39,310 bases of DNA from an uncultured Lewinella sp. (GCA_938021455.1 CALIGP010000113.1:1-39310), one strand, 5' to 3'; shown: positions 23,248 to 30,828, numbered from the stretch's first letter. The notes: generated by a model not told the origin, from the sequence alone. Numbers and translations: made by a program.

Positions 23248-24774
23248 ATGCCATTTCTGGGGAGTCTCATTAAGACTGCACTTGACCTTAACGCTCAGTT
23301 TACTTCTTTGCCGGACCAACCCCGGAAAACGCAAGAGGAGCAACTGCGCTACCTACTTTCTACCGCCGAAGGAACTGCTTTCGGACAGTACTATGGCTTC
23401 AGCTCTCTTCTGGAAGAAGAGGATGTCATTTCAAGTTACCAGCGCCGTGTACCGATTTTTGACTATAAAACGCTCCAGCAACGCTGGTGGAAACAGCAGC
23501 AGGATTTTCCTAATATAACCTGGCCCGGACAACCAGGTTTTTTTGCGTTGAGTTCTGGCACTACCGGTAAAAAAAGCAAGCGAATCCCCGTCACGGATGA
23601 AATGCTGCATGTGTTTCGCAGTGTGAGCCAGTCACAGATCGCGGCTTTAGCTAATTTCGATTTGCCGGCTGATTTATATGAAAAGGATATACTAATGCTG
23701 GGGTCTTCAGCTGACCTGAAGGCGCATAAACACCACCTGGAAGGAGAGATTAGTGGCATTAATAGTAGTAATATTCCTGGATGGTTCGACGGCTTTTATA
23801 AGCCGGGGAAAGAAATTGCTAGTATTGACAAATGGGAAGAGCGGGTGGCTGCTATCGCTAAGGCTGCCCCTGAATGGGATGTAGTGGCCATTGCCGGAAT
23901 CCCCTCCTGGGTTAGAATGATGCTCATAAAAATCATTGAAACGCATGGATTGGACACCATTCATGATATGTGGCCCAACCTTAAGCTTTATGCAACGGGT
24001 GGTGTTGCCTTTGAACCCCACCGGAAGAGTTTTGAGGCGCTGGTCAGGGAACCTCTTACTGTGATGGATACTTATTTAGCATCAGAAGGCTTCTTTGCCT
24101 TCACTGCTCGACCCAATACCATGAATATGCAACTGGCCGTTGAGCATGGCATATTTTATGAGTTTATTCCCTTTGATGAGCGAGGCTTTGACGAAACGGG
24201 GTCGCTGTTGAAAAACCCAGTTGTACACGACTTGGGAGAGGTAGAAGAGAATCAGGAATATGCACTACTGGTGAGTACGCCGGCAGGAGCTTGGAGATAC
24301 ATGATCGGAGACACCATTAAGTTTAAAGATCTGGAGAAGTACGAGATCGTGATTAGTGGGCGAACGAAGTATTTCCTGAACGTGGTGGGTAGCCAGTTGA
24401 GTGAAGAGAAGCTGAACGCTGCGGTAGGCGAGGTGGCTAAAGAGTTGGGAGAAGAGATTAATGAGTTCGCCGTTGCGGCCGTTAAGGAGGAGAGTGGAGA
24501 GTACATCCACCAATGGGTACTTGGCTCCCCTTCAGGAGCTTTAAACCCTGAACGAGCTAAAAGTCTTCTGGATGCATCCCTGCAGGAAAGAAACAAAAAC
24601 TATCGGGTGGCGCGTGAAAAGGCACTGAAAGGACTTGCTGTACGGTCGGTTAAGACCGAAACAATCTATAACTGGCTCGAAACGGGTAAGAAAAAAGGAG
24701 GACAGATTAAAGTCCCTAAAGTAATGAAGGAGAAGATGATGCGGTCTTTGCTGGGGCATTTGGAGAAGCTTTAA
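23248..24774 (+). CDS. GH3-family acyl-adenylating enzyme
   Basis: 508 residues of the GH3 auxin-responsive-promoter family, firefly-luciferase-like adenylating enzymes. Visible landmarks are the phosphate-binding loop SSGTTGKKSKRIPVT (about residues 100-114), ATGGVAFEPHRKSFEAL, YLASEGFFAFTARP, the VEHGIFYEFIPF strand, and WRYMIGDTIKFKDLEKYEIVISGRTKYFLNVVG leading to the mobile C-terminal domain. Plant GH3 enzymes join amino acids to auxin or jasmonate through an acyl-AMP. Bacterial members are common in this phylum but their substrates are largely unknown. It is a single gene after the sus terminator, with no partner biosynthetic gene that hints at the acid used. Confidence 0.88.
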   Translation: MPFLGSLIKTALDLNAQFTSLPDQPRKTQEEQLRYLLSTAEGTAFGQYYGFSSLLEEEDVISSYQRRVPIFDYKTLQQRWWKQQQDFPNITWPGQPGFFALSSGTTGKKSKRIPVTDEMLHVFRSVSQSQIAALANFDLPADLYEKDILMLGSSADLKAHKHHLEGEISGINSSNIPGWFDGFYKPGKEIASIDKWEERVAAIAKAAPEWDVVAIAGIPSWVRMMLIKIIETHGLDTIHDMWPNLKLYATGGVAFEPHRKSFEALVREPLTVMDTYLASEGFFAFTARPNTMNMQLAVEHGIFYEFIPFDERGFDETGSLLKNPVVHDLGEVEENQEYALLVSTPAGAWRYMIGDTIKFKDLEKYEIVISGRTKYFLNVVGSQLSEEKLNAAVGEVAKELGEEINEFAVAAVKEESGEYIHQWVLGSPSGALNPERAKSLLDASLQERNKNYRVAREKALKGLAVRSVKTETIYNWLETGKKKGGQIKVPKVMKEKMMRSLLGHLEKL

Positions 24775-24849
24775 GGGGGGCTGTCCACTGGCCATTGGGA
24801 AAAGGGCTTAGCATACCCATCTTCGACAGGCCCTCAGCAGAGGGCTTCA

Positions 24850-24937
24850 GGAAACCTCTCCCCAACCCTTCTCCGGTAAGTTTGGTCTCTGACCAAACGG
24901 AGAGGGGCTAGGCAAAACGCTACGCATTTTAGTGGTT
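24850..24937. repeat. Second copy of the composite hairpin module at a convergent junction
   Basis: It starts with the same GGAAACCTCTCCCCAACCC as the module at 6051. Here CCTCTCC (24856-24862) and GGAGAGG (24899-24905) flank an inserted GTTTGGTC-TCT-GACCAAAC stem, and AAAACGC-TAC-GCATTTT follows. Just upstream is CTTCGACAGGCCCTCAG, a variant of the short GAGCCTG repeat. It lies between the convergent GH3 and TonB-C genes and may terminate both. Confidence 0.7.
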
Positions 24938-24946
24938 AAACCTGTT

Positions 24947-25423
24947 TTACCATTTTATGGTATAAGAATATCCTCCACTATCAGATTTCCCCTGTGAGGT
25001 TTCCTTCTGCGTAACGGTGCCCTTGATCTTCCCCGTGCTAGTGTAAGTCACCTGAAGCGAGTTGTTGGGTTTAACTGGTGTGGCCGTTGCAGTAGGCTTC
25101 TTCACCTTGGGGAGCTTGAAGTGGATGTTGATGTCTTGATGAATCCGGACTTTTTTCTTGCGATCTTGCGGGACGTTCCATCGCATTAGTTTGACCACCC
25201 TAATGGCTTCCTGGTCGCAGCCGTGGCCAAGGCCTTTTTTAACTTTAGCGTCGACCACTTTCCCGCGATAGTCTAGGGAGTAGCGAATAAGAACAGTGCC
25301 CTCCACTTTGGCTACTAATGCTTCTTCTGGGTACTTCAGGTGCTCTGCCACGAACTTTTTCATAGCAGCGAGGCCACCGGGGTAGACGGGTTTGGCGATG
25401 TGAGTTGGACGGTTCTTTGCCAT
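24947..25423 (-). CDS. Soluble TonB C-terminal domain protein
   Basis: 158 residues. Residues about 14-108 match the TonB C-terminal domain: YPGGLAAMKKFVAEHLKYPEEAL, VEGTVLIRYSLDYRGKVVDAKVKKGLG, CDQEAIRVVKLM. Classical TonB has an N-terminal membrane helix and a Pro-rich spacer ahead of this domain. Here the domain is at the N-terminus with neither a helix nor a signal peptide, and a Thr/Lys/Ser-rich tail follows. It may not transduce energy at all. The minus-strand start is supported by the repeat block just upstream. Standalone TonB-C proteins of unclear role are frequent in Bacteroidota. Confidence 0.75.
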   Translation of the reverse strand: MAKNRPTHIAKPVYPGGLAAMKKFVAEHLKYPEEALVAKVEGTVLIRYSLDYRGKVVDAKVKKGLGHGCDQEAIRVVKLMRWNVPQDRKKKVRIHQDINIHFKLPKVKKPTATATPVKPNNSLQVTYTSTGKIKGTVTQKETSQGKSDSGGYSYTIKW

Positions 25424-25432
25424 TTTGTTTGG

Positions 25433-25533
25433 GCGCGTTTTGCGCTTTTAGACGATGGTAAAACGCGCTACGCTCGTTTTACCTTAGACGCGCTACGCGC
25501 TTTTAGGCGAAAAAATCGCTGCGCTCTTTTTTC
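25433..25533. repeat. Cluster of four small palindromes (AAAACGC family)
   Basis: Four hairpins follow one another: GCGC-GTTTT-GCGC (25433-25445), GGTAAAACG with CGTTTTACC (25457-25483), GCGC-TAC-GCGC (25490-25500) and GAAAAAA with TTTTTTC (25509-25533), joined by TTTTAGGC or TTAGAC spacers. The AAAACGC-TAC-GCG theme is shared with the second hairpin of the modules at 6093 and 24914. They fill the divergent gap between the TonB-C and GMC genes. Confidence 0.75.
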
Positions 25534-25608
25534 TTTTAGACGGCTGTTGGCCTTTTAGGTACTACCCCATGATTAACGTTACAATCATGGCTAAGGTTAA
25601 GCCTGCCC

Positions 25609-25626
25609 TGCACCTGCGTCCGCGCC
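25609..25626 (+). repeat. Short form of the dispersed 18-bp repeat
   Basis: TGCACCTGCGTCCGCGCC, identical to the copies at 15706 and 37551. It lies 66 bp before the GMC oxidoreductase start. Confidence 0.88.
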
Positions 25627-25691
25627 CTAAATTGGGGAAGTTTACGATTGATGACCGGCTTGTATTATATTACGACAACAAAACTTGAATC

Positions 25692-27428
25692 GTGCAAATA
25701 AAAAAAAGTAGTAAAGAATACGACGCCGTGATTGTCGGCTCCGGGGCCGGTGGTGGCATGACCGCTAATATTTTAGCGAAAGCCGGACTGAACATTGCAA
25801 TTATTGAAGCAGGCCCCTATTTCGATCCCGCGGATCCTAAACAAAAGACCCAGCTGCGCTGGCCTTGGGAGAGTCCTCGGCGTGGTGCTGGAACCCTACG
25901 ATCTTTTGGTGATTTTCACGCTGGATACGGCGGGTGGGAAGTTGAAGGAGAGCCTTATTCTACTGTCGACGATACCAAGTTTAGTTGGTGGCGAACGCGC
26001 GTACTGGGTGGGCGGACTAACCACTGGGGGCGGATCAGCCTACGATTCGGACCCGATGACTTCCATCGGAGAGATCTGGACGGACTGGGCGAGAACTGGC
26101 CCATCACCTACGATGAGATTAAACCTTACTACGATAAACTAGACAAGATGGTTGGCGTTTTCGGTACCAACGAAGGCCTACCAAATGACCCGGACGGGTT
26201 CTTTCTGCCACCACCCAAGCCCCGCCTGCATGAATTGATGGCGGTGAAGGGAGCCACCAAGACCGGTATCCCGATGATTCCCGGCCGCTTGAGTATGGTG
26301 ACTAAACGGATCAATAAAGACCGAGGAATATGCTTCTACTGTGGGCAGTGTTCCCGCGCTTGTTCTGTGTACGCAGATTTTAGTGCCGGTACTGTTTTGA
26401 TCTTTCCAGCCATGAAAAATGGAAAAGAAGGTAAAGGCGGACAGGTGGATCTTTATGTTAATTCAATGGCACGTGAGGTCATCACTGATGGTAACGGTAA
26501 AGCAACCGCAGTAAGCTATATCAGTAAGGATGATCGCCGGGAATACCAGATCAAGGGCAAGGTTATTGTACTGGCGGCATCTGCCTGTGAAACCTCTCGC
26601 CTTTTGATGAACTCTAAAGCCCCCGGCCACACGGAAGGCCTCGGTAATAGCTCCGGCACCCTGGGGCGTTACTTGCACGATAGTACTGGAGCTGGAACCA
26701 ATGCTTTCATTCCTAGCCTAATGGACCGGGATCGTTATAATGAAGATGGGGTTGGCGGAATGCATGTCTATGCACCTTGGTGGGGCAAAAACAAGAAGCT
26801 TGATTTTCCGCGTGGTTACCACCTGGAAGTTTACGGTGGTATGGGCATGCCGAGTTACGGCTTCGGCGGTGGCCACAAGGCTATACAGAAAATGATGGGC
26901 TATAAGCCTGGAGGCTACGGCAACCCATTAATGAAGGATGTTAAAGCGCATTATGGAGCTGTTGTTGGCTTTGCAGGCCGTGGTGAAGCCGTGGCACTAT
27001 ACGACAATTACTGTGAAATTGACCCTGGAAAAGTAGACCAGTGGGGAATTCCTACCCTCCGGTTTCATTATAAGTGGAGCGACCACGAACGGTTGCAAGC
27101 GAAACACATGCATGAATCCATCCGGGAAATACTCACTAATATGGGAGGTATACTCTTTGACGACGAGATTCCTTCTTATGAAAAAGATCACGGGCTACTT
27201 CCGCCCGGCGCGATCATTCACGAAGTAGGGACCGCACGCATGCATAATGACCCCAAGAAGGGCGTAACCAATAAGTACAGTGCACTGCATGAGGTACCTA
27301 ATGTCTACCTCACTGACGCATCCGTCTTTACTTCACAGGCAGACAAAAACCCAACCTGGACGATTATGGCCCTGGCCATGCGAGCCGCTGAACATATCAT
27401 CTCCGAACGCAAAAAAATGAACATCTGA
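25692..27428 (+). CDS. GMC-family FAD oxidoreductase (dehydrogenase large subunit)
   Basis: 578 residues from a GTG start; no earlier start is available. FAD binding is shown by VIVGSGAGGGMTANILAKAGLNIAIIEAG (residues 14-41). A Cys cluster, C214-x2-C217-x2-C220-x3-C224 (GICFYCGQCSRACS), sits where sugar dehydrogenases such as bacterial FAD-glucose dehydrogenase carry a 3Fe-4S cluster. The C-terminal HEVGTARMHND (His510) and DKNPTWTIMALAMRAAEHI (Asn553) are the GMC active-site and FAD segments. The next gene encodes the small subunit and overlaps by one base, so the pair likely oxidises a sugar or alcohol in the periplasm, exported as a folded complex via the small subunit's Tat signal. The substrate and electron acceptor are unknown; no cytochrome c subunit follows. 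Confidence 0.9.
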   Translation: MQIKKSSKEYDAVIVGSGAGGGMTANILAKAGLNIAIIEAGPYFDPADPKQKTQLRWPWESPRRGAGTLRSFGDFHAGYGGWEVEGEPYSTVDDTKFSWWRTRVLGGRTNHWGRISLRFGPDDFHRRDLDGLGENWPITYDEIKPYYDKLDKMVGVFGTNEGLPNDPDGFFLPPPKPRLHELMAVKGATKTGIPMIPGRLSMVTKRINKDRGICFYCGQCSRACSVYADFSAGTVLIFPAMKNGKEGKGGQVDLYVNSMAREVITDGNGKATAVSYISKDDRREYQIKGKVIVLAASACETSRLLMNSKAPGHTEGLGNSSGTLGRYLHDSTGAGTNAFIPSLMDRDRYNEDGVGGMHVYAPWWGKNKKLDFPRGYHLEVYGGMGMPSYGFGGGHKAIQKMMGYKPGGYGNPLMKDVKAHYGAVVGFAGRGEAVALYDNYCEIDPGKVDQWGIPTLRFHYKWSDHERLQAKHMHESIREILTNMGGILFDDEIPSYEKDHGLLPPGAIIHEVGTARMHNDPKKGVTNKYSALHEVPNVYLTDASVFTSQADKNPTWTIMALAMRAAEHIISERKKMNI

Positions 27429-28141
27429 TGAATCGCAGAACAACCCTCAAAAATCTCCTGGCAGGCGCAGCGGGCGCTGCGCTGTTGAGCAATGCCACCA
27501 GTTGTGAATCTCCCGTAGAAGCGGGTGCCGTTAAAGCGGAAGCTGCAGGCTATGGCTTACGCTTTCCGCATGAGATCAAGCATGATGCTCGGATTGCGGC
27601 GGATAGCTTCTTTACCGACGCTGAGAAGGTCGATTTGGGCATCCTGGCAGATATCATCGCCCCAGGCACGGAAACGGAGCCTAAAGCAACGGACACCGGT
27701 ATTGTCGATTTCTTTGAATTCATGGCACTTGACTTGCCGGATTACTACCAGGGCATCCTACGGGGCGGTATCGGTTGGCTGAATATTGAAGCAAGCCGTC
27801 GCTTTGATCGTTACTTTGTGGACCTCACCCCCGCGGAACGCATTGAAATCATTGATGATATTGCCTACCCAGAAGAGGCCGAAGACACAGAATTCGAGGC
27901 TGGTGCTGCCTTCTTCGATCGCGTTCGCTATCTCACCCTAACGGGCTATTTCACTAGTGAAAAAGGCATCAAAACACTCGACTATCAAGGGAACTCGCCT
28001 AACGTGTGGGACGGTGTACCCCAGGAGGTGCTGGATAAGCATGGTCTGGAATACGATCCGAAATACCTGCCGCAATACGTTGACCAGTCAAAGCGGGACA
28101 TCCAGGCAGAGTGGGATGATGATATGAACCTGATTACCTAG
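27428..28141 (+). CDS. Gluconate 2-dehydrogenase subunit 3 family protein
   Basis: 237 residues. A twin-arginine signal begins it: NRRTTLKNLLAGAAGAALL, so it should cross the inner membrane folded and carry the GMC subunit with it. The body matches the subunit-3 family, with FFTDAEKVDLGILADIIAPGTETEPKATDTGIVDFFEF, LTPAERIEIIDDIA, and FFDRVRYLTLTGYFTSEKGIKTLDYQGN. This small subunit is needed for maturation of the large one in related enzymes. ATGA overlap with the upstream gene means translational coupling. The stop codon lies within the first bases of the 167-bp palindrome. Confidence 0.9.
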   Translation: MNRRTTLKNLLAGAAGAALLSNATSCESPVEAGAVKAEAAGYGLRFPHEIKHDARIAADSFFTDAEKVDLGILADIIAPGTETEPKATDTGIVDFFEFMALDLPDYYQGILRGGIGWLNIEASRRFDRYFVDLTPAERIEIIDDIAYPEEAEDTEFEAGAAFFDRVRYLTLTGYFTSEKGIKTLDYQGNSPNVWDGVPQEVLDKHGLEYDPKYLPQYVDQSKRDIQAEWDDDMNLIT

Positions 28142-28304
28142 TACAGTGTAATTTAAGTATTCGCTGGTTTCTGCTTGGTCTTTTGCCCGCTGGCGTCATG
28201 AAAAAACAGGTCCGTAGCTACGGCTATGCACCGATTTTTTCATCTAACCAGCGACCAAAATCCCGGCGCAGAAACCTAACTCAACTTATGTTACACTGTA
28301 CTAG
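28138..28304. repeat. 167-bp imperfect palindrome (MITE-like or REP-like element)
   Basis: The ends CTAGTACAGTGTAA (28138-28151) and TTACACTGTACTAG (28291-28304) are exact inverted copies. Further inward, GGTTTCTGC/GCAGAAACC, CGCTGG/CCAGCG and ATGAAAAAA/TTTTTTCAT pair in register, with CCGTAGCTACGG (28212-28223) near the centre. There is no coding content. The terminal inverted repeats suggest a non-autonomous mobile element; the stacked stems could also fold as a long RNA. No target-site duplication is clear, and the left end overlaps the upstream stop codon. Confidence 0.8.
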
Positions 28305-28319
28305 TGACCTGTGTCTGAA

Positions 28320-28376
28320 CCTGATAGCTTAATTGAGTAAAGAGATTAAGGAAAAAAACTCCATTAAGCTATCAGG
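28320..28376. repeat. 14-bp perfect inverted repeat upstream of the SRP RNA gene
   Basis: CCTGATAGCTTAAT (28320-28333) and ATTAAGCTATCAGG (28363-28376) are exact complements, extended inward by GAG/CTC after one mismatch; the A-rich loop is about 20 nt. It ends 16 bp before the SRP RNA -7 box, and its right arm covers the place where a -33 box would lie. It could be an operator, a terminator of leftward or rightward read-through without a T tract, or a second small element. Confidence 0.7.
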
Positions 28377-28392
28377 CTATCTATCTAAGATG

Positions 28393-28400
28393 TACCTTTG
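28393..28400 (+). promoter_or_regulatory. -7 promoter box of the SRP RNA gene
   Basis: TACCTTTG is a perfect TAnnTTTG box. The SRP RNA helix begins five bases later, which helps to place start sites for the other promoters in the window. No TTTG is present at the usual upstream distance. Confidence 0.7.
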
Positions 28401-28404
28401 CGCC

Positions 28405-28490
28405 GGGCAGCACACGGTTAGCTCCTCCTGAACTCCCCCAGGGCGGAAACGCAGCAAGGGTAGGGGGTTGTAGCGACCGGTGTGTCTGCC
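28405..28490 (+). ncRNA. ffs: Signal recognition particle RNA (4.5S type)
   Basis: An 86-nt gene. The closing helix pairs GGCAGCACAC with GTGTGTCTGCC. The apical domain contains CTCCCCCAGGGCGGAAACGC, AGCAAGGGTAGGGGG, the conserved Ffh-binding symmetric and asymmetric loops around a GGAAAC tetraloop region, seen in all small bacterial SRP RNAs. With Ffh it targets nascent membrane proteins to FtsY. A promoter box lies just upstream and a T7 tract immediately downstream. An open frame starting at 28482 overlaps its end but is explained by the DoxX gene's upstream extension. Confidence 0.93.
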
Positions 28491-28497
28491 TTTTTTT
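28480..28497 (+). terminator. SRP RNA terminator
   Basis: The 3' strand of the closing SRP helix (GTGTGTCTGCC) is directly followed by seven T residues at 28491-28497, so the RNA's own stem serves as terminator. Confidence 0.8.
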
Positions 28498-28562
28498 GTA
28501 CCCCTAAGGGAAGGATTTTTGTCCTTTTAGCTTACCTTGTACGGCGTACTAAAACCAATAAC

Positions 28563-28961
28563 ATGACGAAGGGAAACATTGACTTAGGGCTATTGGTCCT
28601 ACGACTTTGGTTTGGGCTGGAGATGGCCTTTATGCACGGGTTACCGAAACTGATGAAAATCTTTCGTGGGGACATGACCTTTGCTAACCCGATTGGGGTA
28701 GGGGAGGAATTGAGTCTGATTCTTGCCGTTTTTGCGGAGTTCGTTTGTGGCTTACTAATAGCTGCTGGTTTTTTTACACGACTGGCTTGTATTCCCTACC
28801 TGATCACGATGCTGGTGGCGGCCTTCCTCGTACATGGCGGAGACCCTTGGGGAAAGATGGCTTTTCCTCTTATGTACGCCGTTGCCGCCATTGTGTTATT
28901 GCTCACGGGGCCAGGGCAGTATAGTCTGGATGGGCGTTTTTATGGAAAGGAAGCTACTTAG
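28563..28961 (+). CDS. DoxX-family membrane protein
   Basis: 132 residues from the ATG at 28563. A longer frame opens at 28482, but that start lies inside the SRP RNA and its extra residues are not DoxX-like. Four membrane helices are evident: LGLLVLRLWFGLEMAFMHGLPKL, LSLILAVFAEFVCGLLIAAG, CIPYLITMLVAAFLVHGG, and FPLMYAVAAIVLLLTG. The GLPKL after helix 1 and the FAEFVCGLLIAAGFFTR segment are family features. DoxX-like proteins sit in the inner membrane and are linked with quinone-related redox functions, but the role of most members is unclear. Confidence 0.85.
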   Translation: MTKGNIDLGLLVLRLWFGLEMAFMHGLPKLMKIFRGDMTFANPIGVGEELSLILAVFAEFVCGLLIAAGFFTRLACIPYLITMLVAAFLVHGGDPWGKMAFPLMYAVAAIVLLLTGPGQYSLDGRFYGKEAT

Positions 28962-28983
28962 TAGGGCTGCCTTATTACAACGC

Positions 28984-30828
28984 TTAATCGAGCAGATAAT
29001 GATCTTTTATTAGGCCGACTAAGGAATCCAGGTTCATTTTACTGGAACCCTCAAGGAGGATTGGTTGTTCAGGATGACTAATGTCATAAAGCGCTGTAGT
29101 GCCATCTTTTTTGTGGACGCTTAGCTGAAAGAGCCCCCCAGTGTCTTTGAAAATAGCCGAATAGGTATCTGCTTCAGATTGATATAGAGGTGAAGCATTG
29201 TTGGCGGAAAAAACAGACTGTCCTTCCCAGGATTCAGGCATTGGGAGGCCGAGCAAATCAATAACCGTAGGGGCGACATCAATCTGACTATTAACACTGC
29301 TAATGGAATCGTTAGGAAAGGTTCTGTTTCCGAGATAAGTGAGGACAAGGGGAATCCATGTTTCGGGCATTTCAGTGCTCTTGCCATGCCAGTAGCGATT
29401 GTTCTCCATTAGTGCCTGTCCATGGTCTGAGGTGATAACAACTAAGGCGTCTTCGAGGTAGCCTTTTTCTTTAAGGGCCTGCAACGTTCTACTGATCTGA
29501 TGATCCAGCTGCCAGACTCTGTTGTCATAATTATTGACCATTGCCTCTTTCCCGATCTGTCCTACTTTCCATTTAGCGGGAGTGTATTTTTCGTATTTCT
29601 GATGGAAGGCACCCGTTTGGTGGGTAGACATGAAATGGAAGTAAAAAAAGGCTGGTTTTTCTGAGGCAGGTTGGACTTTACTCAGCCCCGCTGGAATAAT
29701 GGCCATGTCGTCTGATGCAGATGCCATCTTGACTTCCGGGTCGTTTTGATAGGTAATTCCGTCGTAGTAAAAATCTATTTCGTTGCCGAAATACTCACGA
29801 ATATTATAAAATTTGCTGAAAAAGCCACTTAGTATAAAGTTGATGTCATAGCCTTGTTTACGGAGTGCTTCATGAAGCATAAACCGCTTAAGGCTTAGAC
29901 GCTCTCTGGAGGCCATCGTTGCTGTAATTCCAGGATAAGAGTGAGAGCTAACGGAAAAATAGCGGTGATGGGTAATAGATTGAGGTAATTGGGATAAGGA
30001 GTCAAGCGTTGGAGATATTTTTCTCGAATAACCATAACTACCGAGTCGGTCTGCTCTTAGAGCGTCACAAATTATAAAAATAACGTTTGGTTTGTATGAC
30101 GCAATGGCCTGAGGGTATTTCTGTAGAGCTTGTTCATGTTCCTGCCCAAGGTCAATTACCTTATGCGAGTGCTGGAAACTTACAGGTTGCAAGAAGGAGA
30201 GTATAGGGTCGTATTGGGTTCTGGTAGCGCTGTATAGCTTCTGGTGTACAGAAGGTATGTTGATGGTAAGAAGAAGATATAGTAACGGCAGTACTAGAAT
30301 CAATGCACTACGGAAGAACTGTTTCCTACTGCTTAATGATTGAAGACATGTTCTTTGCTCTTTGTCTAACCCGGGTGAAATTTTGAAAAAAGCCAGGCCT
30401 AATAGTAGGCTGGGCATAAGGCATATTCCAATTAGCACGGGCTTTGAAATGGGAAGTTCTTTCCAGAGGTATGGAATTTCTTTGAAGTTGTCAAAAATTA
30501 AAGCATAATGCAAAGGTGTACCCCAGTTGGTTATACTTAAGTAGTAGATGAAGTAAAGAGTCGCAGTAATCATTAGTGCGACGGGCCAGAAGAAAGTTAG
30601 AAGTAGTTTGGATTTTTTATGACGGAACAATGAGGTGCATAAAAAACTTATGGCCATCAATAAGTAGAGGGTAATGCCTAAGATAAGGGCGTGATAAAGA
30701 GCCGACTTAAAGTCATTGCCTAGCTTAATACAGATCAGCGTGTTAAGGCACATGAAAAAGATAAAAGCCACGGCTGTCAGACCTGTTAGTAGCGGCTTTT
30801 TTTCGATAATTACCTTAGTCGTACTCAT
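28984..30828 (-). CDS. Membrane-anchored sulfatase / alkaline-phosphatase superfamily transferase
   Basis: 614 residues. Five N-terminal membrane helices (about 14-34, 43-65, 75-97, 130-150, 173-192) precede an alkaline-phosphatase-superfamily domain (about 246-560). The metal site begins at Asp255 in FIICDALRADRLGSYGYSRKISPTLD; the likely nucleophile lies in SSHSYPGITATM (Ser297, in S-x-P-G); VITSDHGQ supplies further metal ligands. The Cys/Ser-x-Pro-x-Arg sulfatase signature lacks its Arg. The membrane layout resembles phosphoethanolamine or phosphoglycerol transferases (EptA, LtaS, OpgB) more than free sulfatases, so decoration of a surface glycan or lipid is the best guess. It is divergent from a GT2 gene by only 19 bp. 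Confidence 0.8.
   Translation of the reverse strand: MSTTKVIIEKKPLLTGLTAVAFIFFMCLNTLICIKLGNDFKSALYHALILGITLYLLMAISFLCTSLFRHKKSKLLLTFFWPVALMITATLYFIYYLSITNWGTPLHYALIFDNFKEIPYLWKELPISKPVLIGICLMPSLLLGLAFFKISPGLDKEQRTCLQSLSSRKQFFRSALILVLPLLYLLLTINIPSVHQKLYSATRTQYDPILSFLQPVSFQHSHKVIDLGQEHEQALQKYPQAIASYKPNVIFIICDALRADRLGSYGYSRKISPTLDSLSQLPQSITHHRYFSVSSHSYPGITATMASRERLSLKRFMLHEALRKQGYDINFILSGFFSKFYNIREYFGNEIDFYYDGITYQNDPEVKMASASDDMAIIPAGLSKVQPASEKPAFFYFHFMSTHQTGAFHQKYEKYTPAKWKVGQIGKEAMVNNYDNRVWQLDHQISRTLQALKEKGYLEDALVVITSDHGQALMENNRYWHGKSTEMPETWIPLVLTYLGNRTFPNDSISSVNSQIDVAPTVIDLLGLPMPESWEGQSVFSANNASPLYQSEADTYSAIFKDTGGLFQLSVHKKDGTTALYDISHPEQPILLEGSSKMNLDSLVGLIKDHYLLD

Noticed and set aside
28142..28404. 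Insertion-sequence remnant with a transposase fragment
   Set aside because: Neither strand of the palindrome region holds a coding fragment; only inverted repeats remain, so no IS family is assigned.
28482..28562. N-terminal extension of the DoxX protein
   Set aside because: It starts within the SRP RNA and the added residues are unlike DoxX; the ATG at 28563 is preferred.
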